Origin: Oscillospiraceae bacterium
Lineage (GTDB): Bacteria > Bacillota > Clostridia > Oscillospirales > Oscillospiraceae
Assembly: GCA_902785115.1 (NCBI GenBank)
Contig: CACZXQ010000035.1
Coordinates: forward strand, 1 to 33,736
Direction of reading: 5' to 3'
Length of the DNA: 33,736 nucleotides
Shown: piece after piece, positions 1-8,731 of the stretch
Layout: each line of letters opens with the position of its first letter
Position numbering within the stretch: position 1 is the first letter of the stretch
Notes under the pieces: model-generated
What the model saw: the letters and a program-made list of their open reading frames with translations, nothing else
What the model was told of the DNA's origin: nothing
The model's database searches: none
Made by a program: the position numbers and the translations under genes

Positions 1-25
1 TCGCCATCCGATGCTCATTATAAAG

Positions 26-58
26 CGGGGATGTGAAAAAGCCTATTTCACATCCCCG
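26..58. terminator. Perfect 13-bp hairpin near the left edge
   Basis: Bases 26-38 and 46-58 are exact reverse complements around a 7-base loop. It lies about 95 bases past the malQ stop and may end malQ transcription on the minus strand or a gene beyond the left edge on the plus strand. There is no clear T run on either side, so this is a candidate terminator or processing stem. A weaker 6-bp stem (GTTCAG/CTGAAC) follows at 73-91. Confidence 0.5.
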
Positions 59-111
59 TAAGTCGTGATCTGTTCAGTTTTCTGCTGAACGGGAAAAGCG
101 CGGAACTGATG

Positions 112-139
112 CCTGACTGACCACTGACCACCGGTCACT
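112..139. repeat. Fragment of GGTCAGTGGTCAG-type intergenic repeat (family C)
   Basis: On the minus strand this stretch reads as overlapping GTGGTCAGT units and begins about 12 bases after the malQ stop. The same motif set recurs at 26474-26504, where it starts exactly at a stop codon. Inference: a short interspersed repeat of this genome; copy number outside the window is unknown. Confidence 0.5.
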
Positions 140-151
140 TTCTCTCCCGTT

Positions 152-1633
152 CTATACTCTTCTGTAAAGATGCGTGTACTCGCGCAGCTTTTTGGCAAGC
201 TCCTTGTCGGCCGCGCCCGGCAGCATACGCCACTGCCAGTTGCCGCCCAGCGTGCCGGGGCTGTTCATACGCGCGGAGGCCGGAAGCTCCAGCACGTCCT
301 GCATCTGCGCCACAAAGAGACGGGAGGCGGTGGACATACCGGTGCGGATCATGCCCCAGCACCAGCCCTCGTCCTCGGTGATGCGCATATAGCGCTCGGC
401 AAAGCGGATGTGCTTCTTGAGGTTCGACTTGACCCAGCCCTTCACGGTTTCGTTATCGTGGGTGCCGATGTAGCAGACGCTGTTTTCGCAGCAGTTGTGG
501 GGCATGTAGGCCGCGTCGCCGTCGGCGTCGAAGCCGAACTCCAGCACCTTCATGCCCGGAAAGCCGGAATCGGCCAGCAGCTTCTCCACCTCGGGCGTGG
601 TGTAGCCCAGATCCTCGGCAATAAAGCGAAGGCCGGAGAACCAGTTTTTCAGCACGCCGACCAGTTCCATGCCCGGGCCGGGCTTCCAGCGCCCGCGGCG
701 CGCGGTAGTATCGCCGAAAGGCACCGCCCAATAGCTCTCAAAGCCGCGGAAATGGTCGATGCGGATCACATCGAAAAGCTTGCGCGCGCCGTCCACACGG
801 CGGATCCACCAGCCGAAGCCGTCGGCCTTCATCGCGTCCCAGTCATAGAGCGGGTTGCCCCAGAGCTGACCGTCCTCGGTAAAGGCGTCGGGCGGTACGC
901 CTGCCACCTCGGTGGGCACGTTGTCGCGCCCGAGCTGGAAGAACTTCGGTTCGCTCCACACATCGGCGGAGTCGAGCGCCACATAGATGGGCAGGTCGCC
1001 GATAAAGTCCACGCCCTGCTCATGGGCGTAGTCGCGCAGGGCTTCCCACTGGCTGAAGAACAGATACTGCAGGAAGGCGTAGAAGTCCACGTCCTCCCTG
1101 AGCTTTTCGCCGTAAGCCGCTACGGCCTCCGGCTGATGCAGGCGGATGTCCGCATCCGGCCAGTCGATCCAGCTCACCATGCCGAAATGCTTCTTCACCG
1201 CCATGTAGAGGGCGTAGTTTTCGAGCCAGGAGGCGTTTTCGCGCCGGAAGTCCGCGAACTCCCCGGCATAGCGCTCGCGCCCGCGCAGGAAGGCCTTACG
1301 CAACACGTCGAAGCGATGCTCGTAAATTTTGCCGTAGTCCACGCGCTCGGGATCCTCGCCCCAGTCGATATTGGCGACCTCGCTCTTTCTCAGGAGCTTA
1401 TCCTTGATGAGCAGGTCGAGGTCGATATAATAGGGACTTCCCGCAAAGGTGGAGAAGGCGGAATAGGGGCTGTCGCCGTAGCTGGTGGGGCCAAGGGGCA
1501 GCAGCTGCCAGTACTTCTGGCCGGAAGCCTTCAGAAAATCCACAAACTGATAAGCGCTCTTGCCCATGGTGCCGATCCCGTAGGGGGAGGGCAGCGAGCT
1601 CATGGGCATCAGAACGCCGCTTGCACGTTTCAT
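152..1633 (-). CDS. malQ: 4-alpha-glucanotransferase (amylomaltase, GH77)
   Basis: A 493-residue protein of the normal length for bacterial MalQ. It is a cytoplasmic disproportionating enzyme that transfers alpha-1,4-glucan segments between maltodextrins and releases glucose. Visible family features are the N-terminal SLPSPYGIGTMG and GDSPYSAFSTFAGSPYYIDL-like segment, DLPIYVALDSADVW, the nucleophile-region IRIDHFRGFESYW, FIAEDLGYTTPEV, and the YIGTHDNETVKGW stretch near residue 390. The start at 1633 has an AGGAGA site upstream and lies 29 bases after a predicted transcription start. It sits downstream of sugar importer 1 on the same strand but has its own strong promoter, so it can be expressed separately. 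It would process maltodextrins produced by the GH13 enzyme at 13528. Identification is by family motifs and is firm. Confidence 0.97.
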   Translation of the reverse strand: MKRASGVLMPMSSLPSPYGIGTMGKSAYQFVDFLKASGQKYWQLLPLGPTSYGDSPYSAFSTFAGSPYYIDLDLLIKDKLLRKSEVANIDWGEDPERVDYGKIYEHRFDVLRKAFLRGRERYAGEFADFRRENASWLENYALYMAVKKHFGMVSWIDWPDADIRLHQPEAVAAYGEKLREDVDFYAFLQYLFFSQWEALRDYAHEQGVDFIGDLPIYVALDSADVWSEPKFFQLGRDNVPTEVAGVPPDAFTEDGQLWGNPLYDWDAMKADGFGWWIRRVDGARKLFDVIRIDHFRGFESYWAVPFGDTTARRGRWKPGPGMELVGVLKNWFSGLRFIAEDLGYTTPEVEKLLADSGFPGMKVLEFGFDADGDAAYMPHNCCENSVCYIGTHDNETVKGWVKSNLKKHIRFAERYMRITEDEGWCWGMIRTGMSTASRLFVAQMQDVLELPASARMNSPGTLGGNWQWRMLPGAADKELAKKLREYTHLYRRV

Positions 1634-1647
1634 TTTGTCATCATCTC

Positions 1648-1697
1648 CTAATCTTGGGATTAGACGGCATTATACTCCCCTTTTCCCCGATTGTCCA
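1648..1697 (-). promoter_or_regulatory. malQ promoter with leader palindrome
   Basis: On the minus strand a TGGACA -35 box (1692-1697) and a perfect TATAAT -10 box (1669-1674) are separated by 17 bases. Just downstream is the palindrome CTAATC-TTGG-GATTAG (1648-1663), which ends on the ribosome-binding site AGGAGA. The palindrome could be an operator or a small hairpin limiting ribosome access; the sequence does not distinguish these. Confidence 0.75.
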
Positions 1698-1724
1698 GTC
1701 ATTTTTAAGGGGATGAAGAACGCG

Positions 1725-2588
1725 TCAGCCCTTGACCGCGCCGGCGGCCACGCCCTTGATGATGTGCTTCTGGCAGATGAGATAGAAGATGATGACGGGG
1801 ATAATGCTCAGCAGGATCAGCGCCATCGTCGCGCCGAGATCCACCGTGCCGTAGCTTCCCTTGAGGTACTGGATATGGATGGGGATCGTGCGGTATTCGT
1901 TGATGTCCAGCACCAGGTAGGGCAGCAGATAGTCGTTCCAGATCCACATGATCTCCAGAATGCCCACGGAGATCATCGTGGGCTTGAGCATCGGGAAGAC
2001 CACGGAGAAATAGGTGCGCACCGGGCCGCAGCCGTCGATGGAGGCGGCCTCCTCGATCTCCAGCGGGATGGACTTGACAAAGCCCACGAACATGAAGATC
2101 GACAGCCCCGCGCCGAAGCCGAGATAGACGATCGGGATCGTCCAGGGCGTGTTGAGGTGCAGGGAATCGGCCGTTTTGGAGAGCGTAAACATCACCATCT
2201 GGAAAGGAACCACCATCGAGAACACGCAGAGATAATAGATCGCCTTGCAGAGGAAGGAATTGACCCGCGCAATGTACCAGGCGGCCATGGAGGTGAAGAG
2301 CAGGATCAGCGCCGTGGACACAACCGTAATGAGCGCGCTGTACGCAACGCTCTTCCAGAAGGGATAGTTGCCGAAAGTCATGCCCTTGACGAAGTTGCTG
2401 AAGCCCGCCCACATCTCTCCGGTGGGGATGGCAAAGGTATCCGTCTTGACAAAGGTGTTGACCTTAAAGGAGTTGATGACGACCGACAGCACCGGCAGCA
2501 CATAGATGATGCAGATCACCGCGAGCACCGCCGACATCACGGTCTTCCGCCTGCGTTCAGCGGCGAGACTTTCCTGTTTGTTCATCAC
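1725..2588 (-). CDS. Sugar ABC transporter permease, MalG/MsmG type (importer 1)
   Basis: A 287-residue membrane protein with about six hydrophobic segments, the first at residues 16-37. The cytoplasmic EAA loop is visible as EEAASIDGCGPVRTYFSVVFP near residue 190, the contact for the ATPase. Length and topology match the MalG-like CUT1 subfamily (di- and oligosaccharide importers). Its start codon overlaps the stop of the upstream permease by four bases (ATGA) and its GGGAGGTG ribosome site lies inside that gene, so the pair is translationally coupled. No ATPase gene is attached to this operon; the MsmX-type ATPase at 5052-6170 is the likely partner, as such shared ATPases are known in Firmicutes. 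The substrate is not shown by sequence; the neighbouring malQ suggests maltodextrin or related glucosides. Confidence 0.92.
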   Translation of the reverse strand: MMNKQESLAAERRRKTVMSAVLAVICIIYVLPVLSVVINSFKVNTFVKTDTFAIPTGEMWAGFSNFVKGMTFGNYPFWKSVAYSALITVVSTALILLFTSMAAWYIARVNSFLCKAIYYLCVFSMVVPFQMVMFTLSKTADSLHLNTPWTIPIVYLGFGAGLSIFMFVGFVKSIPLEIEEAASIDGCGPVRTYFSVVFPMLKPTMISVGILEIMWIWNDYLLPYLVLDINEYRTIPIHIQYLKGSYGTVDLGATMALILLSIIPVIIFYLICQKHIIKGVAAGAVKG

Positions 2589-3469
2589 TGCTGCACCTCC
2601 CTCTTGCGGGTATAGGCGAGCTGGGCAAGCCCGATGCCCGCCACAAGGATAAAGAACAAAACGGCCTTGGCCTGGGCAACGCCCTTGGAGGCCGAGTTGG
2701 AGCTGTAGAAGGTATTGTAGATGTTGAGCGCCAGCATCTCGGTCGTCTTGATGTTCGAGCCGTCCGGCTGAATGATAAAGGGCAGGCCGCCGGTCAGCGC
2801 GAGGTTCTGGTCAAAGAGCTTGAAGCCGTTGGTCAGGCTCAGGAAGGTGCAGATCGTGATGGAGGGCATCACGTTCGGGATCGTCACGCGAAAGAGCGTC
2901 TGCCTCTTGGTCGCGCCGTCGATCTTCGCGGCCTCGAGCATATCCTCGGGCACCGACTGCAGCCCCGCGATGTAAATGATCATCATGTAGCCGATCTGCT
3001 GCCAGCACATGAGGATGATCAGCCCCCAGAAGCCATATTTGGTCTCCATGAGGATGGAGGTGCCGTAGCGGGAGAGGATGCCGTCGAAAATCATCGACCA
3101 GATGTAGCCCAGCACGATGCCGCCGATCAGGTTCGGCATGAAAAACACCGTGCGGAAGAGGTTCGAGCCCTTGACGCCCTGCGTCAGCACATAGGCCGCC
3201 GCAAAGCCCAGGATATTGATAAACAGCAGGCTCACCAGCGCGAAGAGCGCCGTATACCAGAAGGCGTGCAGGAAGGTCGGATCCTTGAGCGCGGTGAGAT
3301 AGTTGTCAAAGCCGATGAACTTGGCATTGCGGATCAGCTTGAATTTGCAGAAGGAAAGATAGATGCCCTGGATAAACGGCCATACAAAGCCGATGGCAAA
3401 GGCGGCCGTTACCGGGCCGAGAAACAGCCAGAACCAGCGGCGCAAAGGATTTTTGAAGATCGTTTTCAA
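2585..3469 (-). CDS. Sugar ABC transporter permease, MalF/MsmF type (importer 1)
   Basis: An approximately 294-residue permease with six hydrophobic segments and the EAA loop LEAAKIDGATKRQTLFRVTIP near residue 200. It forms the heterodimeric channel with the 1725-2588 product. The longest reading starts at a TTG at 3484, but the GGGGAG ribosome site sits directly there, and a second TTG at 3467-3469 lies about seven bases downstream of that site, so 3469 is preferred; a TTG start is unusual but no ATG fits. It lies 59 bases past the binding-protein gene, with an attenuator-like terminator in that gap. Sequence resembles the short MalF class without the large periplasmic loop of enteric MalF. 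Confidence 0.9.
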   Translation of the reverse strand: MKTIFKNPLRRWFWLFLGPVTAAFAIGFVWPFIQGIYLSFCKFKLIRNAKFIGFDNYLTALKDPTFLHAFWYTALFALVSLLFINILGFAAAYVLTQGVKGSNLFRTVFFMPNLIGGIVLGYIWSMIFDGILSRYGTSILMETKYGFWGLIILMCWQQIGYMMIIYIAGLQSVPEDMLEAAKIDGATKRQTLFRVTIPNVMPSITICTFLSLTNGFKLFDQNLALTGGLPFIIQPDGSNIKTTEMLALNIYNTFYSSNSASKGVAQAKAVLFFILVAGIGLAQLAYTRKREVQQ

Positions 3470-3497
3470 AATATCACTCCCCAATCTTTACCTGGAT

Positions 3498-3528
3498 AAA
3501 AAACGGGACGGACGATATGTCCGTCCCG
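3498..3528 (-). terminator. Intrinsic terminator/attenuator between binding protein and permeases
   Basis: On the minus strand CGGGACGGAC and its complement (3504-3513 with 3519-3528) form a 10-bp GC-rich stem with a 5-base loop, followed by six consecutive T (3498-3503). It stands between the binding-protein gene and the first permease gene. Partial readthrough would give more binding protein than permease, a common arrangement in ABC import operons. Confidence 0.85.
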
Positions 3529-3543
3529 CGAGGAATCGATTGC

Positions 3544-4808
3544 TTAGCCGTTGACAGCCTGGTACTGAACAGCCCAGCCGTCCACGAAGGCGGTCTTGAC
3601 CTGCTCCCAGTTGGCCTCGGACTGATCGGCGTTGTACGCGTTCAGCGCGGAGACGAGAGCGGCGCGGTATTCATCCACATTGGGCTGGTAGTTGGTCGCC
3701 CAATCCATGACGTAGCAGCCGTCATCGGTGTAGGCGGCAGCGGCGGCCAGGAAGCCGTTCTGGGACTCGGGAGCGTTCTTGTAGGGCAGAACGCCGAGCT
3801 GCTCAACCATAACGGCGGCAGCCTCAGGATCGGAGACGAGCCACACCATGAAGTCCATGGTCGCCTGCTTGTCGGCGTCGGAGGCCATGTCATTGATGGC
3901 CCAGCAGTTCTCGGTGCCGCAGTTGAGGCCGGCCTTCTCCTCGCCTTCCACACCGCAGTAGTAGGGGATCATGATGGCGTTGGGGACAGTCTCGGACACG
4001 GCGGCGTACTCCCAGGAGCCGTTGACAAAGAACGCGGCCTTGCCGGTCTTGAACTCGTTCTCGGCGTCATGACCTTTGGATCGGTCAGGGAGTTGTTGAT
4101 GCACAGGTCATACAGGTTCTTGAAGTTCTCCATGTAAGCGCCGGAGAGCTCAGCGGGGCACTCGTCCCAGCCGCCGGCGTCGCGCTCTTCATAGAAATAC
4201 TCGAGGTTGGCCATGTGACCGGTGAAGCGCCAGGAGGAGGAGCCGTCCATGTCGGAGGAGGAGAAGGCGTCAAAGCCCAGCTCCGCAGCGCGGGCGTGGA
4301 TGTCCTCGGCAACAGCCTTCAGACCCTCGAAGTTCTTCAGCTCGTCCATGCTGTGGCCGGCTTTCTCGATCAGGTCGGGGTTGACGATGATGCCGTAGCA
4401 CTCGTAGCAGTAGCCGATGGAGACAAGCTTGCCGTCCTCGTCATAGAGGTTGTAGGCGTCGGTGCTCAGCTCATTGGCGATGGCGGTATCGGTCAGATCC
4501 ATCGCGAACTCGCCCCACTCCTTCACGCCGGCCTGGTTGCCGATAATGAACATCGTGGGAGCCGCGGACTTATCCATCTCGGAGGTCAGCGTCTGGCTGT
4601 AGCTGCCGGAGGCGGCGGTAACGACCTTGACGGGAACGCCGGTCTTCTCGGTGTAGAGCTTGGCCAGCCCCTGCGCGGCCTCATCCAGCTCGGGCTTGAA
4701 GTTCAGCCAGTAGACAGAGCCCGCGTCATCCGCGAAGGCGGTGCCGCCGACGGCGGCCAGGGCGAAGACCATGACCAGCGTCAAGGCCAAAGCGATCAGT
4801 TTCTTCAT
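3544..4808 (-). pseudogene. Extracellular sugar-binding protein of importer 1, interrupted by a -1 frameshift
   Basis: The first reading frame runs from 4808 to about 4075 and starts with a Sec signal peptide (MKKLIALAL...ALAAVGGTAFA). The second frame resumes near 4079 and runs to the stop at 3544 with GKAAFFVNGSWEYA, a hallmark of family 1 solute-binding proteins. The full span is 1265 bases, one short of 422 codons, so one base is missing; adding a base to the A3G2 run at 4075-4079 restores a 421-residue protein (DPKGHDAENEF at the join). The signal peptide has no lipobox cysteine, odd for a Gram-positive binding protein. It is first in the operon with the two permeases. Either the sequence has an indel error or importer 1 is inactive in this strain. 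Both halves are otherwise undamaged, which favours a sequencing error or a very recent mutation. Confidence 0.88.
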
Positions 4809-4883
4809 CTTGCATTTCTCCTTTACTAAATTTCCCGCAATGGGGGTGATTTATTTTCAAGCCCTTGCGGGCTCAAAAACCAT

Positions 4884-4943
4884 GCTGTAAAACTACAATA
4901 TTTTGAACAGCTATATTATACGCCTGCGGTTTCTCTTTGTCCA
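4884..4943 (-). promoter_or_regulatory. Promoter and candidate operator of importer 1
   Basis: On the minus strand TGGACA (4938-4943) and TATAAT (4915-4920) are separated by exactly 17 bases. About 20 bases downstream lies TGTAGTTTTACAG, with a TGTA-4-TACA symmetry, at 4886-4898. A similar CTGTAA palindrome occupies the same position relative to the -10 box in the malE promoter (10401-10415), suggesting one shared regulator. The 5' leader is about 100 bases and also holds a small AGCCCGCAAGGGCT hairpin. Confidence 0.7.
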
Positions 4944-5015
4944 CCGCTTCGGCTCGGTCTTTTTAACCGAAAAATTTTCCATTTTTTTGTGCAAACATGC
5001 CACTTGACAAAGCGA

Positions 5016-5044
5016 GGGCTGTGAGAAATCTTTTCTCACAGCCC
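5016..5044 (-). terminator. Terminator hairpin after the ATPase gene
   Basis: Thirteen perfect base pairs (5016-5028 with 5032-5044) around a three-base loop, beginning 8 bases past the stop codon of the MsmX-type ATPase. The following minus-strand bases are only moderately T-rich (CTTTGTC). Its position at the end of the importer 2 operon supports a terminator role. Confidence 0.75.
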
Positions 5045-5051
5045 CAGCTGC

Positions 5052-6170
<1,119 letters not shown>

Positions 6171-6200
6171 ACTGTTATCTCCTTTTCAGCATCAATGGGC

Positions 6201-7070
6201 TTATCCTTTTACTGCGCCGCCGGTGACACCTTCGACGTAGTACTTCTGCAGGCACATGAACAGGATCGTCACGGGGATCGCGACGATCACGCCGCCGGCA
6301 CAGAACATGGTGTACTTCTGACCGATCTGGTCAAGCTGCAGCCAGCCGTACATACCGACAGCCACGTTCATGCCCGCGGAGGTGCCGAAGGACACATACT
6401 TGGCGAACACGAAGTCGCCCCAGGGAGCCATGAAGGCGGTCAGGATCGTGTAGATGACGATGGGCTTTGCCAGCGGCAGGATGATCTTGTAGAGTACCTG
6501 GGCGCGGGTCGCGCCGTCCACGCGGGCGGCCTCGTCCAGGGACTTGGGGATCGTGTCGAAGAAGCCCTTGGACACATAGTAGCCCATGCCGGAGGAGGCG
6601 ACATACACGAGGATCAGGCCGGGCACGGCGTTGGCCTGGGTAAGCCCCAGATCCTTGAGCACGCGGTAGAGGATGATCATCGTGAGCATGCCGGGGAACA
6701 TGCCGAGGATCAGCATGAAGCGCATCAGCCCGTCGCGCAGCTTGAAACGGAAGCGGGAGAGCGTGTAGCTCATGCAGAGGACGATCACGGTCTGCAAAGC
6801 CGCGACGCACAGGGCGATCACGAAGGTATTGAGGTACCAGCGCTTAAAGTCCGAGTTCCAGAGCGCCACATAGTTGTCCCAGCCCCACTTCTGCGGGATC
6901 ACATAGCCCACCTGCCAGGTGGATTCCACGCGGAAGGACTGCAGCAGGATGCAGATAAAGGGGATCAGCCACACGACGGCCATGAGGATGAGGACGATGT
7001 AAATGATCGTGTTGGAGATGCGGGCGCTGGCCTTTAAGCCCATGTGCCGCTTTTCAAGTGTTTCATTCAT
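6201..7070 (-). CDS. malG: Malto-oligosaccharide ABC permease, MalG family (importer 2)
   Basis: A 289-residue inner-membrane permease with six predicted transmembrane segments, the first at about residues 19-41. The EAA loop reads LDEAARVDGATRAQVLYKIILPLAKP-like near residue 195; the conserved Gly and Asp are present. It closely resembles MalG/MdxG/GanQ proteins. The start overlaps the stop of malF (TAATG), with a GAGGAGG ribosome site in the malF end, so expression is coupled. Its partner is the 513-residue MalF and its ATPase the next gene. Whether the cargo is maltodextrin or galacto-oligosaccharide depends on the binding protein; see malE. Confidence 0.92.
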   Translation of the reverse strand: MNETLEKRHMGLKASARISNTIIYIVLILMAVVWLIPFICILLQSFRVESTWQVGYVIPQKWGWDNYVALWNSDFKRWYLNTFVIALCVAALQTVIVLCMSYTLSRFRFKLRDGLMRFMLILGMFPGMLTMIILYRVLKDLGLTQANAVPGLILVYVASSGMGYYVSKGFFDTIPKSLDEAARVDGATRAQVLYKIILPLAKPIVIYTILTAFMAPWGDFVFAKYVSFGTSAGMNVAVGMYGWLQLDQIGQKYTMFCAGGVIVAIPVTILFMCLQKYYVEGVTGGAVKG

Positions 7071-8611
7071 TACTGGAAATCCTCCTCATTCTTGATCGAG
7101 GGCAGCACGTTGTAGACCACAAGGGAGATGACCGCCACCACCACGAAGACCATGATGCCGACGACAGACGCGAGGTAATACTGCGCCTCGGCGCCGGTGG
7201 TGATTTTGAAGAGCCAGGTGATCAGCAGGTCGGTATAGCCCACGGAGCCCGCCGCGCCGGAGGCCGCCGCGTTGGTGGGCGCGCCGCCGGTGAGCAGATA
7301 GATGACGTTGAAGTTGTTCATGTTGCTCGTAAAGCTCGTGAGCAGATAGGGACCCGTGATGAAGAGCATGTAGGGCAGGGTGATCTTGGTATACTGCTGC
7401 CAGGCGTTGGCGCCGTCGATGCGGGAGGACTCGTAGAGGTCGGCGGGGATGTTCATCAGAATACCCGTTGCGATCAGCATCAGGTAGGGGATGCCGATCC
7501 AGATGTTGATGACGATGACCATCACGCGCGGCAGAAGCCCGTTGTGGGCGGTACTGCCCCAGAAGTCGATGGCCTGCTTGATCCAGCCGAGATCGAGCAG
7601 CAGCCCGTTGACGATGCCGTTTTTGGCAAACATCTTGGAGACGTACAGCAGGGAGATAAACTGCGGGATGGCGATGGTCATGACCAGGATGGTGCGCCAG
7701 AGCTTTTTGAGCTTGATGCCCTTCTTGTTGATCATCATGGCCACGAACATACCGAGGAAGTAGTTGGTAAAGGTGGCGAAGAAGGCCCAGATCAGCGTCC
7801 AGGTCAAAATCTCGCCAAAGGTGGCGGAGTAGTTCACGCCGCTGCCCGACCAGGTGAGCAGGGTGCGGAAGTTACTGAGTCCCTGCCAACCGAAGAGGGC
7901 GTTGTTGTAGCCGTCATGCGTACCGTCGTAGTTTGTAAAGGCCACGAGGATCATGAACACGATGGGCATGACCGTGAACACGAGGATGCCGGTGAGCGGC
8001 AGCGCCAGCAGGGTCTTGTAGAACTGCTCGTCCACGAGGCTTCTGAGATCGTCCGTGCCGGTCTTGAGGCGGCGGCCGGACTTGAGATACTCCTCGGCAA
8101 GCTGGTTCTGCTTGACGTTCAGGCGCCAGGTGTAGATAAATGCCAGGATAAAGAACATGGTCAGTACGCCGTAGAGCAGGATCTTGAAGCTGTTGTCGCC
8201 GTAGACCATGGTATAGGCGTCCAGGATCTCGTTATATTCCTCGTGGGGGCCGATCTTGCCGAGGGAGGGGAGCATGCTCATCCAGTGGCTGCCGGCGGTG
8301 ACCATGTAGAAGATGAACACGACCTCCATCAGCAGGAACATCAGTCCGCGCAGCACCTGGCCGCGGGCGATGCTGCCAAAGCCCATCACGAGGTAAGAGG
8401 TTTTGGTCTTCCAGTCCCCGTTTTTGAAGGTCAGGAAGATGTCGGCAAGCTCCTTGCCGATGCCGAGCCCCGCGTTTTTGAAAAAGCGCCCGATGGCGAG
8501 GAAGAAGTTTCCGATCGCCCGCGGGATCGCCGCAAAAAAGGAGGCCAGCTTATAGAGGAACTTCTGGCTCTTGCTGAGGCGCAGATATTCCAGATCGCTG
8601 TATTGTTTCAT
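7070..8611 (-). CDS. malF: Malto-oligosaccharide ABC permease, MalF family, with long N-terminal extension
   Basis: A 513-residue permease. The last 290 or so residues carry the transport core, with the EAA loop YESSRIDGANAWQQYTKITLP near residue 420. The first 200 residues form an extension holding two hydrophobic segments (about 87-110 and 145-165) joined by a segment rich in charged residues, before the core starts at ALPLTGILVFTVMPIVFM. This extension is seen in several clostridial MalF relatives and differs from the large periplasmic loop of Escherichia MalF, which has similar total length. It lies 120 bases past malE, separated by a stem-loop, and overlaps malG by one base. SD AAGGGGA precedes the ATG. 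Confidence 0.92.
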   Translation of the reverse strand: MKQYSDLEYLRLSKSQKFLYKLASFFAAIPRAIGNFFLAIGRFFKNAGLGIGKELADIFLTFKNGDWKTKTSYLVMGFGSIARGQVLRGLMFLLMEVVFIFYMVTAGSHWMSMLPSLGKIGPHEEYNEILDAYTMVYGDNSFKILLYGVLTMFFILAFIYTWRLNVKQNQLAEEYLKSGRRLKTGTDDLRSLVDEQFYKTLLALPLTGILVFTVMPIVFMILVAFTNYDGTHDGYNNALFGWQGLSNFRTLLTWSGSGVNYSATFGEILTWTLIWAFFATFTNYFLGMFVAMMINKKGIKLKKLWRTILVMTIAIPQFISLLYVSKMFAKNGIVNGLLLDLGWIKQAIDFWGSTAHNGLLPRVMVIVINIWIGIPYLMLIATGILMNIPADLYESSRIDGANAWQQYTKITLPYMLFITGPYLLTSFTSNMNNFNVIYLLTGGAPTNAAASGAAGSVGYTDLLITWLFKITTGAEAQYYLASVVGIMVFVVVAVISLVVYNVLPSIKNEEDFQ

Positions 8612-8645
8612 ATACTATCCCCTTCATTTTTGGCTTGGAAAGGCA

Positions 8646-8680
8646 AAGTGGCTGGAGTCAGGAATTGGCTCCAACCACTT
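8646..8680 (-). promoter_or_regulatory. Stem-loop in the malE-malF gap
   Basis: Bases 8646-8657 and 8669-8680 pair over 12 positions (one G-U) with an 11-base loop. There is no T run after it on the minus strand, so it looks more like an mRNA-stabilising or partial-termination stem. Such a stem would favour a higher level of binding-protein mRNA than permease mRNA. It is the second such device in the window, with the one at 3498-3528. Confidence 0.6.
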
Positions 8681-8731
8681 CATAAAACAGGTTCAGCCAA
8701 AGTCAGAGTTATACTTTGGTGAAAGCTTCGC

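Noticed and set aside
170..1651. A 493-codon plus-strand frame exactly opposite malQ
   Set aside because: Mirror of malQ codons; the protein has no family features whereas MalQ motifs are clear on the minus strand.
4070..4085. Programmed -1 ribosomal frameshifting as explanation for the broken binding protein
   Set aside because: The bases at the switch do not form an X XXY YYZ slippery heptamer in the zero frame, and no downstream pseudoknot or stem was apparent; such proteins are not known to use frameshifting.
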